From contig QMSP01000021.1 of the NCBI GenBank assembly GCA_003650925.1, positions 1-34,264 on the forward strand: a stretch of 34,264 nt of DNA. Reading direction: 5' to 3'. The notes beneath the pieces are model-generated. The model did not search any database, had not been told where the DNA came from, and saw only the letters and a program-made list of their open reading frames with translations. Positions 7,742 to 15,264 of the stretch are shown piece after piece. The position numbers were made by a program, and so were the translations under genes. Source of the DNA: Thermoprotei archaeon. Its GTDB lineage: Archaea; Thermoproteota; Thermoprotei; QMSL01. How positions within the stretch are numbered: position 1 is the first letter of the stretch; every line of letters starts with the position of its first letter.

Positions 7742-8008
7742 GTCATGAGAGCCTATTATCCTGTCTGTTGTAGTATCGATTATGCAATGGTCCCAGTGAA
7801 ACCATCGACCTGTAGGTCCATACTTTGAACCATACCAGGGATAGTAGAAGGCCAGTACAAGTTTTCTAGTCTTCAAGGTTTCCCTCTCGTAAGAATATGC
7901 GCTCGTATAGACTTCCTCCCTCTTTATGTAGTGAGGCAACATAGCTGTGAGCAATACTAGTATTGTTATGACCACTCCTGTGATAATCAAGACTACTGTT
8001 CTACTCAT
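7742..8008 (-). pseudogene. GH99-like glycoside hydrolase, 5' fragment
   Basis: This is the start of the hydrolase gene interrupted by the TnpB element. ATG 8008 is preceded by AGGGGAAT. The protein begins with an uncleaved-looking membrane anchor (VVLIITGVVITILVLLTAML, residues 5-24), then a short linker. It then enters the GH99-like domain with LVLAFYYPWYGSKYGPTG and RWFHWDHCIID, breaking off after IIGSHD. The remaining frame of five codons into the element ends at a stop at 7724-7726. In intact form the enzyme would be anchored outside the cell and act on a mannan- or glucan-like polysaccharide. The rest of the gene is at 5531-6334. It follows the 8095-8613 gene on the same strand with an 86-base gap. 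Confidence 0.82.
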
Positions 8009-8094
8009 GAAGTATTCCCCTATGGATGAGCCTTCTGGACCATCTGTTTCCTATTCATCCAAAACTCTATTATCCAGCATAGCCCTTTATCCTA

Positions 8095-8613
8095 TCATGA
8101 CCTCTCTGAACTTGAATACATCTCTCGAACCTTAGTGAGCTCTTTGAGACTCCTCCTTATAAGTGATAACACTTCCTCGACAACTCTCTTCTGAGAGCCT
8201 TTAGCTATCACTACCTCCACTGTGTTCTTTATGGTAAAGCCGCCATCCTCAGAGGACCTATAGCTGAGTATACAATCAACTCTTCTGACTATGAATGGTG
8301 AATACTGAGCTAGTTGTGAAGCCAATCTGTTAGCCAGAAGGAGGGCAATATCTCCACTGGCTATGTCAGCTATTATGATCTTCAAGCAGGTCTTATTCTC
8401 TTTGATCACCACAGCTGGCTCCCTAAGCCAAAGCTTTCTCAAAACTTTATAGCTCAAGTGGGGCGGGAGGCTTATCGCCTCCATAGCTTGTCTTGCCTTA
8501 TCCTCGCTATCTGCTATGAGCAGAACATCTCCTAGAGGATATATCCTGAGATCCTTGTTGGTACCAAGGAGTTTCTTCAATTCATCAAGGCTCTTGACCC
8601 TATATCCACGCAT
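8095..8613 (-). CDS. Unrecognised soluble protein
   Basis: I do not recognise this family. The protein of about 172 residues is soluble, with alternating charged helices and hydrophobic strands. Visible segments are LRIYPLGDVLLIADSEDKARQAM, a central TCLKIIIADIASGDIALLLANRL and a serine/arginine-rich end. There is no metal site or nucleotide motif. ATG 8613 is preferred over the in-frame GTG 8628, because GAGGA lies six bases before it and a minus-strand TATA stretch near 8649 predicts transcription starting around 8622. It is divergent from the radical SAM gene, with which it shares an AT-rich promoter box, and it precedes the split hydrolase gene on its own strand. Confidence 0.65.
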   Translation of the reverse strand: MRGYRVKSLDELKKLLGTNKDLRIYPLGDVLLIADSEDKARQAMEAISLPPHLSYKVLRKLWLREPAVVIKENKTCLKIIIADIASGDIALLLANRLASQLAQYSPFIVRRVDCILSYRSSEDGGFTIKNTVEVVIAKGSQKRVVEEVLSLIRRSLKELTKVREMYSSSERS

Positions 8614-8657
8614 CGGATATCCTCGCACTTATAGAGCTGCAGGCTTATATTTATGTG

Positions 8658-9428
8658 ATGCCAATACCCAGAGCACTTACGCCTAACATGCCAAGATTTG
8701 ATCCTGTAAAGCTAGCTCATGAAGTTGAGAGGATAGTCTGTAGGGATATTCAAGGTGAGCCAGCTAGGAAGTACCTCAGGTCAAGAATAGCCCGCTTCTA
8801 CAAGAAATGTGTTACACTTGATGTGATAGGATGCAATCTTCGTTGCTTCTTCTGCTGGGCTTCACCAGCACGAGAATATCCTGAGGAGTATGGCAAGTTC
8901 AAACTACCGATATCTGTGCTAAGAGAAGCTGAATCTCTTGCAAGGCGTCATAAGGTTAGAAGAGTGAGGCTCTCTGGAGGTGAACCAACTATAGGCAAAG
9001 ATCATCTTCTCAGGCTTCTAGAGCTTGTGGAGGACTCAAGGTACATAGATCAGATAATACTTGAGACGAACGGTATATTGATAGGAGCTGAGCCTGAGTA
9101 TGCAAGGAATTTATCGCGGTATTCCAAGCTCATCGTAAGGGTTAGTATAAAAGCTGGTGAACCCAAGGCCTTCAGTAGAAGGACAGGTGCCATAGAGGAG
9201 GCGTTTGAGCTTCCGCTCATAGCCATTGAAAGGTTGCTAGACAGCGGGGTTCATGTCTATGTGGCGTTAATGACTGACCCTAGAATAGTGGATGTAGATG
9301 AGAGAAAGAAGATGTTTGAAATGCTAGCTGCAATAGACCCTTCCCTGCCAAAAGAAGTTGAGGAGGAATGCATTGAGCCCTATCCTCTTTGCATCAGAAG
9401 AATGCAGCTAGCTGGTATTAGGTTATGA
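8658..9428 (+). CDS. Radical SAM protein
   Basis: The cluster-binding motif CNLRCFFC (C-x3-C-x2-C, about residues 59-66) is followed by the SAM-contacting glycine motif RLSGGEPT near residue 113. LETNG follows about 30 residues later, the usual order in radical SAM enzymes related to MoaA and pyruvate-formate-lyase activases. The protein of about 257 residues is compact; extra cysteines near the C-terminus (EECIEPYPLC) could bind a second cluster or be structural. The reaction is unknown. The start is unsure: GTG 8655, ATG 8658 (possibly leaderless from a TATA-like box near 8630) or ATG 8688 are all possible. Confidence 0.82.
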   Translation: MPIPRALTPNMPRFDPVKLAHEVERIVCRDIQGEPARKYLRSRIARFYKKCVTLDVIGCNLRCFFCWASPAREYPEEYGKFKLPISVLREAESLARRHKVRRVRLSGGEPTIGKDHLLRLLELVEDSRYIDQIILETNGILIGAEPEYARNLSRYSKLIVRVSIKAGEPKAFSRRTGAIEEAFELPLIAIERLLDSGVHVYVALMTDPRIVDVDERKKMFEMLAAIDPSLPKEVEEECIEPYPLCIRRMQLAGIRL

Positions 9429-9548
9429 TCCTCGTTTTCAGTGCATCAATGTGCAAGTAGTCGTGGAGGATACCATCTATGGAAAAGGCTATATGGAACA
9501 TTTGCATAGTGTTCATGAAGGCTGAGCTAGAGATCGTGTAGTGGGAGC

Positions 9549-10178
9549 ATGAAGTTCTTGAGCAGAATAGGCGGACTAATAATAGCTCCCAAGGATACTA
9601 TGAGAGCCATAGTTCATGAACGACGTGAGCTTATTGAAGCTCTTGCCGTAGTGCTTTTCTTCAGCTTCACTCAGTGGATGGCTTTTGCTCTCGCTCTCAG
9701 GCATTTGATTACATATCTAGCAGAGTGGAGGAGTATTCTTCCCCTAGCCTATGCCTGGCCCCCTAGGTTAACATCATCTATTGTTATAGCTCTTGGGGTA
9801 ACGGTAGACTTCCTGTTATGGATTCTCCTCAGCGTTGGAAGCTACATTGCTGCTAGAGCATTTGAAGGTTCTGGAGACCTCGAGATAACACTCCTAGTCT
9901 TAGGCTATGCCTATGTAAGCAAGACCTTCGCTATAGTGCCTCTAATGTTTTCTCCTTTAATGCCTCTAGCAAGCCTTGTAGCCTCACTTGTAGGATGCCT
10001 TGTAGGTCTTGTCTGGTTCATCTACGTGTCAAGTCTTGGCATGAGTGAGGCTCATGGGTTATCCCTTGAAAAGGCTGTATTTGCAATAGTGTTACCTCCA
10101 CTGGTAGTAATAGGTGTGCTTGCAATACTCTCTCTTGTGATGCTACCGATAAGGATATTCATGAGGTGGCCCATATGA
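9549..10178 (+). CDS. Yip1-domain-like integral membrane protein
   Basis: The protein of 209 residues begins with the short amphipathic opening typical of archaeal/bacterial Yip1-domain proteins (LIIAPKDTMRAIVHE). It continues with about five membrane helices, including ALAVVLFFSFTQWMAFALAL, IVIALGVTVDFLLWILLSVG and a long terminal helix. It should sit in the cytoplasmic membrane; prokaryotic Yip1 proteins have no well-defined function. The start ATG has GGGAG just upstream, and a TATA-like stretch (CTATATGG) lies near 9490. Its stop overlaps the next gene's start as ATGA (10175-10178), so the two are very likely an operon. Confidence 0.75.
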   Translation: MKFLSRIGGLIIAPKDTMRAIVHERRELIEALAVVLFFSFTQWMAFALALRHLITYLAEWRSILPLAYAWPPRLTSSIVIALGVTVDFLLWILLSVGSYIAARAFEGSGDLEITLLVLGYAYVSKTFAIVPLMFSPLMPLASLVASLVGCLVGLVWFIYVSSLGMSEAHGLSLEKAVFAIVLPPLVVIGVLAILSLVMLPIRIFMRWPI

Positions 10179-10954
10179 GTAGGGAGGAAATGGCTGGTCT
10201 TGCAATAGTGTTTCTCGTACTTCTTACCATACTCATAGAAGCTGTAGCTCCAGCTCAAGTAAGGATGGAAGCTCCTCAGAAGTTTGAGGAGAAACCGCCG
10301 ACTCTCAAGATAAGGCCCTCAGAGCGCTGGATGGTAGAGGTTTACTCTGAAGAGAAGAGCCTCTCTGAGCTTGAATACAAGCCTCTCCTAGTTGTGATGG
10401 ATGTAGCTGGCTGTAGTGTTGAGGTTAATAGCTTAGGAGAGGACGTAGCGTATAGGATATCGATATTTAAGACATCCTGGTCTAAGTATCACTATGAAGT
10501 GAAGCTTCTACGTAGGGAAGATGTCAATGTTCTCAGATTAATAGCGAGAGGTGTTGGCCTTCATCTAGAGCTTAATCCATCAGTGGTCAGATACATCAAT
10601 ATGTCGTGTAAAGGAGTAGTTCTTGAAGTTGCTCTCCTCGACGTAGAGACTCTGTCTATGGAAATAAATGCCCTGGGATGCACTATGAACTTGACGCTTA
10701 TCTATACTCAATCCGCTAAGAACATGATCTCACTAGACCTTGCTGGCTCCGCCCTGCTAGGACGTATAGAGGTTCCTGAAGGAGGCTCTGTTCTAATCAA
10801 GGCTGATGCCTTTAGCTCCTTGGTTGATGTAAAGGCAGAGGAATTGGGCACTATTCATCTATTATCTGGAAGTCAAGTCTTGGGTGAAGCTGGTGGCCTC
10901 GAAATAGAGCTGAACTGCAGCTCTTCTATGGTTAAGCTCAATATAGGACGATAG
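10175..10954 (+). CDS. Anchored extracytoplasmic protein of unknown function
   Basis: The 259-residue protein has one N-terminal hydrophobic helix (GLAIVFLVLLTILIEAVAPA) and then a wholly extracytoplasmic region. That region is rich in short beta strands with regular turns (VVMDVAGCSVEVNSLGED, LEVALLDVETLSMEINALG, LDLAGSALLGRIEVPEGG), suggesting a beta-helix or adhesin-like stack as in DUF4097-type domains. I do not recognise a specific family. ATG 10175 is preferred because GAGGTGG lies at about 10161-10167 and it forms an ATGA overlap with the upstream Yip1-like gene. GTG 10166 is possible. The Yip1-like partner may tether or process it. Confidence 0.68.
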   Translation: MSREEMAGLAIVFLVLLTILIEAVAPAQVRMEAPQKFEEKPPTLKIRPSERWMVEVYSEEKSLSELEYKPLLVVMDVAGCSVEVNSLGEDVAYRISIFKTSWSKYHYEVKLLRREDVNVLRLIARGVGLHLELNPSVVRYINMSCKGVVLEVALLDVETLSMEINALGCTMNLTLIYTQSAKNMISLDLAGSALLGRIEVPEGGSVLIKADAFSSLVDVKAEELGTIHLLSGSQVLGEAGGLEIELNCSSSMVKLNIGR

Positions 10955-11291
10955 TAGGCCTCCTCTAATGACTATCTTTCACATAACCTTCAGGAACTTG
11001 AGACATATCTGGGATAATATTGTTTTTCTCCACTTAATACTAATCCGTGTATAAGTTTATTATATGATATATTCATGATAATATTTCGATAAAAATAGTG
11101 AAATATTTTCAAGGTAATCTCCACGCGGGTCTTATAACTATATCGGAGAAGAAAGCGTTTCCCTTAAATAACCCCTCCTGTACTACACCTCTACCCAGCT
11201 GATATAGCTCCTGCCTGTACTAGGCCCCCTTAGGAGGAGATGAGGAAGGCCATGAATACATGCCATAACACTCTATGTCAAGGTGAGAATA
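10955..11291. other. Intergenic region without a gene
   Basis: These 337 bases are AT-rich in the first half and hold no credible reading frame. Several TATA-like boxes are visible (TATAAGTTTATTATATG near 11039, CTTATAACTATA at 11131-11142, CTTAAATAACC near 11163), any of which could drive the permease gene. A CTCCT/AGGAG inverted pair near 11208-11240 could form a weak hairpin in the leader. No RNA gene is recognised. Confidence 0.4.
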
Positions 11292-12647
11292 ATGAAACAG
11301 AGTATTCAGAGTAGTGGAGGATCTATTGAGGGAGGTTTGCACAAGGAATTGTCCTTATTGGAAATAGCGTCAATAGGCGTTGGTGCAATGATTGGTGGTA
11401 CAGTTTTCTCGACCATAGGTGTAGTGGCTATGAAGAGCGCTGTGGGCGAGCTTATACTGTTCTCGCTACTGCTCAACACCTTGATAACATTAGCTATAGG
11501 CTATAATTATGCAAAATTATCAGCAAAATACCCAAGCTGCGGAGCTGGATATGCCTTTGTATCCAAGGTATTCTCACGATACACCCCTCTCAAGCTCTTC
11601 ATAGGCTATTCAACTTTCTTCGCCTATGCCTCAGCATGTGCCTTCTATTCAGTTGTATTCTCCTACTATCTGATGAGGATTTTTAACATGAATCATCTCG
11701 GGCTCTTCACAGTAAAGCTAATAGCCATCATTATAGTCTTCATCTTAGTTTTAATAAACCTCTCTGGTGTTAAGAACATGGGTATAGTGGAGGACCTTCT
11801 TGTGCTCTTTAAGGTATCCATACTTCTCACAGTGATAATCCTTGGGTTTAAGCTCCTGGACTTAACGGTGGTGTATAAGGTAGCATCAAGGCCCTTATCA
11901 TATTTGGCTAAAGGAATACTCTACGGCTCTGCTACCACTTTTCTAGGGTTTGAAGGATTTGAAGCCGTGGTGAATGCTATTGAGGAGAGCAGGAGTAAGG
12001 AGCATGTAAAAAGGGGTATATTTACATCATTAGCCATAGCCTCCTCAATATACCTCATGGTAGCATGGCTTGCAATATCAATGCTAGAGAATGGCCTTCT
12101 ACAGAGCGATAAGATATGGCATGATGAAACTATACTCGGCGAAATAACTAAACATATCATAGGGACTTCAGGCGACCTTCTATTATCACTAGCTGCTTTG
12201 TCGGCAACTCTATCAGCCGCTAATGGAAGCCTCTATGCAGTCTCAAGAGTACTTTACGCCATGAGCAGAGACCATATAGTTCCAAAGGTCTTGAACAAGC
12301 TTAATAGAAATGGTGTTCCCTCCAACAGCATAGTGTTAGTAGGGCTTATGAGCATAGCTCTTATATTCTTCGAGGCAGGAGTTGAGAAGCTCGGTGAACT
12401 AACAAGCCTTGCTTTCCTCCTATGCTTTAGCCTAGTCTCTCTTGCCAACCTTAAGGCTAGGGAAGAGACATGCTCTAGTATGGTGCCATGTCTTATAGGC
12501 TTTATAGGCCCTCTAATCATAATGACCTATGCTGTCTTCTGCACTCCTAGGATAGCTTTCCTCCTCATAGCGTGGATAATAATCACCGTGACCATAGGAT
12601 TCCTGATCATGAGGCTAAGCTGTAGGAATGAAAAAGAATTTAAATAA
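11292..12647 (+). CDS. APC-family amino-acid permease
   Basis: A protein of 451 residues with about twelve hydrophobic helices. It starts with the APC superfamily signature: LSLLEIASIGVGAMIGGTVF, the unwound helix-1 glycine motif that contacts the substrate amino or carboxyl group. Later segments such as GFEGFEAVVNAIEESRS (helix 6) and SRDHIVPKVLNKLNRNGVPS (loop before the last helices) are also standard for the family. It should import amino acids or related amines using an ion gradient; the substrate is not determinable. ATG 11292 is preferred over GTG 11283 because AGGTGAG lies directly before it. It is followed closely by the UPF0248 gene on the same strand. Confidence 0.87.
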   Translation: MKQSIQSSGGSIEGGLHKELSLLEIASIGVGAMIGGTVFSTIGVVAMKSAVGELILFSLLLNTLITLAIGYNYAKLSAKYPSCGAGYAFVSKVFSRYTPLKLFIGYSTFFAYASACAFYSVVFSYYLMRIFNMNHLGLFTVKLIAIIIVFILVLINLSGVKNMGIVEDLLVLFKVSILLTVIILGFKLLDLTVVYKVASRPLSYLAKGILYGSATTFLGFEGFEAVVNAIEESRSKEHVKRGIFTSLAIASSIYLMVAWLAISMLENGLLQSDKIWHDETILGEITKHIIGTSGDLLLSLAALSATLSAANGSLYAVSRVLYAMSRDHIVPKVLNKLNRNGVPSNSIVLVGLMSIALIFFEAGVEKLGELTSLAFLLCFSLVSLANLKAREETCSSMVPCLIGFIGPLIIMTYAVFCTPRIAFLLIAWIIITVTIGFLIMRLSCRNEKEFK

Positions 12648-12678
12648 GCTTCATCAGTATCTTCCTCTGGCGATATGA

Positions 12679-12957
12679 TTGAAAAATCCTCTATCTGAGC
12701 TCTTAAACAGGATCTTGAAGAAGCCTTCACTCAGATGTGAAGACTTCGTCATATATTACATCGATAGAGGAACTGAGGAAGGATTCTCAACAATTAACTG
12801 CTCTCTCCTAGTCAAGGTGACTAGAGACTATTTTCACTTTCGCAGTCCTGAAGGCATACTTAAAGCTGTTCCACTACACAGGATTATAAAGGTAGTGGAC
12901 ATCAAAAGGAACATAGTAGTATACGAGAAAGGCATCAAGAGACCTTTACGCCTGTAG
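12679..12957 (+). CDS. UPF0248/DUF504 family protein
   Basis: A 92-residue protein with the UPF0248 pattern: an N-terminal helix, then DFVIYYIDRGTEEG near residue 23, and the closing motif PLHRIIKVVDIKRNIVVYEKG containing the conserved HRI. Members are archaeal and are sometimes found fused or adjacent to RNA-handling enzymes, so an RNA-related role has been suspected. No catalytic residues are obvious. The start is TTG 12679 with no strong ribosome site. It lies 31 bases after the permease gene and could be read from the same transcript. Confidence 0.72.
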   Translation: MKNPLSELLNRILKKPSLRCEDFVIYYIDRGTEEGFSTINCSLLVKVTRDYFHFRSPEGILKAVPLHRIIKVVDIKRNIVVYEKGIKRPLRL

Positions 12958-13065
12958 GTCGTATTATCATGGTCTTTCACTATCAATTTACATATTTATA
13001 TATAGGTAATATGTACTCTCAAAATGATGATGCATCTGTTTTGTCATATGTCAAACGTATGAATA

Positions 13066-13076
13066 CTTTTATAAGC
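13066..13076 (+). promoter_or_regulatory. TATA box for hydantoinase operon
   Basis: CTTTTATAAGC lies about 57 bases before ATG 13129. Predicted transcription starts near 13097, leaving a leader of roughly 30 bases that contains the GAGGTG ribosome site. Confidence 0.6.
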
Positions 13077-13128
13077 TGTGCTCTCCCAAGCATATTGTTA
13101 TTGTAGCTAGGAGTGCGAGGTGCTCTCA

Positions 13129-15258
13129 ATGAAACTAATAAATCGAACAACGTCTCATGGCCATGCTGAAGCTTTTGCTGCCAAGGTGAGGATAGGAATT
13201 GATGTTGGAGGGACATTCACCGACTTTATAGTATTTGACGTCAAGACAGGTGAGCTGCAGAGGCTTAAGATATCATCAACGCCCAAGAATCCTTCAAAAG
13301 CTATCCTAGATGGTCTAAGGCTGATCCTAAGAAGACTTTCTCCTGAGTCCATTGAGTTCATCGTGCATGCTTCAACCATAGGCTCAAACCTCTTCCTAGG
13401 ACAGCTTGGTCTGAGGATGCCAAAGACTGCCCTCATAACTACTAAAGGTTTCAGAGATGTGCTTGAGATAGGCAGGCAGAGGAGACCAGAGCTGTATAAC
13501 GTCTTCTTCATGAAGCCAAAGCCTTTAGTCCCTAGAAGGCTACGGTTAGTACTTAATGAGAGGATTGGGCCTGACGGTAGAGTCATAGTTCCCCTCCAAG
13601 AAGGTGAAGTTCACAGCATTGTCAAGTTGTTAAGGAGTGAGAAGGTCGAGTCCATAGCCATATGTCTCCTTCACAGCTATGTAAATCCTGTTCATGAAAG
13701 GAAAGCAGCTGAGATTATCAGAAAGAGCTATCCTGAGGCCTATGTAGTAGCTAGTCATGAGGTTGACCCTGAGTATAGAGAATATGAAAGAACCAGCACT
13801 ACAGTAGTCAATGCTGTTCTCATGCCCATCCTCACTAGGTATACGCTAGAGCTTGAGGAGGGCATGAGAAGGCTTGGTGTAAAGCCCAGGCTTCTGATGA
13901 TGCTTTCGAGCGGTGGTGTTGTGTCCTCCAGGAGAGTGATTAAAGTGCCTGCCGCTACCATAGAGTCAGGCCCAGCGGCTGGTGTGATTGCAGCTGCCTA
14001 TCTAGCTAAGCTGAAGGGCTTCATCAGGGTCCTCAGCTTTGACATGGGCGGAACCACAGCTAAAGTCTGCGCAATCACGCATGGAAGGCCTATCTTGACA
14101 TCAGAGTTCGAGGTAGGTGGTCGTACACATAGAGGTAGACTCATAAGAGGTAGCGGCTATGTTGTACGCTATCCTCACATAGATTTAGCTGAGGTCTCTG
14201 CTGGGGGAGGAACTATAGCATGGGTTGATGAAGCTGGGAGATTACGAGTTGGCCCCTACAGCGCGGGAGCTGATCCAGGCCCAGCTTGTTATGGAAGAGG
14301 AGGCTTAGAGCCTACGGTAACCGATGCTAATCTAGTCCTTGGAAGAATAAGCACTGTGCTGGCTGGAGGCGAAATAGTACTAAGGCCAGAGCTAGCCATG
14401 AAGGCCATTAGGGAGGGGATATGTAAGGAGACAGGCCTAGATCCCATTGAGGCGGCATATGGAATCATAAAATTAGCAAATACCGAAATGGCAAGAGCTA
14501 TGCGAATTGTCACAGTAGAAAGAGGCCTAGATCCTCGTCGCTTCACTATCATAGCCTTTGGAGGTGCTGGGCCCATGCATGTTTGTGAATTAGCAGAGGA
14601 CCTTAAGGTAGACTCGATCATAGTGCCTTTAGCTCCAGGTACCTTCTCAGCTCTTGGCCTTCTACTAGCAGATTATAAGTATGACCTTAAACTATGCCTA
14701 CTAAAGCCTCTCTCTAAGCTCGACTCTGAGGAGGTCGAGAGCCTTTTCAGGTCACTTGAGGATGAGGGTAGGGAGGCTCTGCTCTCTGAAGGAATTTCAG
14801 AGGACAGAATGGTCTTCATAAGATATGCTGACCTCAGATATCACAAACAAGCCTATGAGCTCATGATAGAGGTTCCCTCGCCCTTGACAAGTATTGACAT
14901 ACTTAGACACAGGTTCATCGAGAAGCACAAGGAAGTATACGGCTATGCAGTAGATGAGGAGATAACTCTGGTCAACTTGAGGATCAGCGCCATAGGGGTC
15001 ATGGAGAAACCTAAGTTGAGAAGTAGCCCTGGGATTGAGAGAAGGCCAGCTGAAGCTAAGGATTATCGCGAGGTATATTTTGGTGAAATACATGATTGGC
15101 TTAAAACACCAGTCTACGAGAGGAATGCACTCAAGCCAGGCCACTTAGTGGAGGGCCCAGCTGTAATAGAGGAGTATGACTCTACTACTGTCATACCTCC
15201 TGATTGGCAATGTGTAGTGGATGAGTACTCCAATCTGCTGTTGAGAAAGTCCAGGTGA
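13129..15258 (+). CDS. hyuA: Hydantoinase/oxoprolinase subunit A
   Basis: The protein of about 709 residues starts with the ASKHA ATPase phosphate-1 motif (VRIGIDVGGTFTDFIVFD). It contains the family blocks TIESGPAAGVIAAAYLAK, FDMGGTTAKVC and GPACYGRGG...PTVTDANLVLG, in the expected order and length for HyuA/5-oxoprolinase alpha subunits. With subunit B it performs ATP-dependent hydrolysis of a cyclic amide such as hydantoin, N-methylhydantoin or 5-oxoproline, in the cytosol. ATG 13129 is preferred over GTG 13120 because GAGGTG at 13118-13123 is then correctly spaced. The B subunit gene begins six bases after its stop. The nearby amino-acid permease may supply substrate or export product. The exact substrate is unknown. 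Confidence 0.9.
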   Translation: MKLINRTTSHGHAEAFAAKVRIGIDVGGTFTDFIVFDVKTGELQRLKISSTPKNPSKAILDGLRLILRRLSPESIEFIVHASTIGSNLFLGQLGLRMPKTALITTKGFRDVLEIGRQRRPELYNVFFMKPKPLVPRRLRLVLNERIGPDGRVIVPLQEGEVHSIVKLLRSEKVESIAICLLHSYVNPVHERKAAEIIRKSYPEAYVVASHEVDPEYREYERTSTTVVNAVLMPILTRYTLELEEGMRRLGVKPRLLMMLSSGGVVSSRRVIKVPAATIESGPAAGVIAAAYLAKLKGFIRVLSFDMGGTTAKVCAITHGRPILTSEFEVGGRTHRGRLIRGSGYVVRYPHIDLAEVSAGGGTIAWVDEAGRLRVGPYSAGADPGPACYGRGGLEPTVTDANLVLGRISTVLAGGEIVLRPELAMKAIREGICKETGLDPIEAAYGIIKLANTEMARAMRIVTVERGLDPRRFTIIAFGGAGPMHVCELAEDLKVDSIIVPLAPGTFSALGLLLADYKYDLKLCLLKPLSKLDSEEVESLFRSLEDEGREALLSEGISEDRMVFIRYADLRYHKQAYELMIEVPSPLTSIDILRHRFIEKHKEVYGYAVDEEITLVNLRISAIGVMEKPKLRSSPGIERRPAEAKDYREVYFGEIHDWLKTPVYERNALKPGHLVEGPAVIEEYDSTTVIPPDWQCVVDEYSNLLLRKSR

Positions 15259-15264
15259 GGCCCC

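Noticed and set aside
7585-7773. 62-codon plus-strand frame in the end of TnpB element 1
   Set aside because: It crosses the element junction into antisense hydrolase sequence and lies over the inverted repeats; no ribosome site or family likeness.
13155-13586. Long antisense frames within hyuA, the antiporter and other genes
   Set aside because: They are shadows opposite strongly supported genes, with low-complexity serine/proline-rich products and no start signals.
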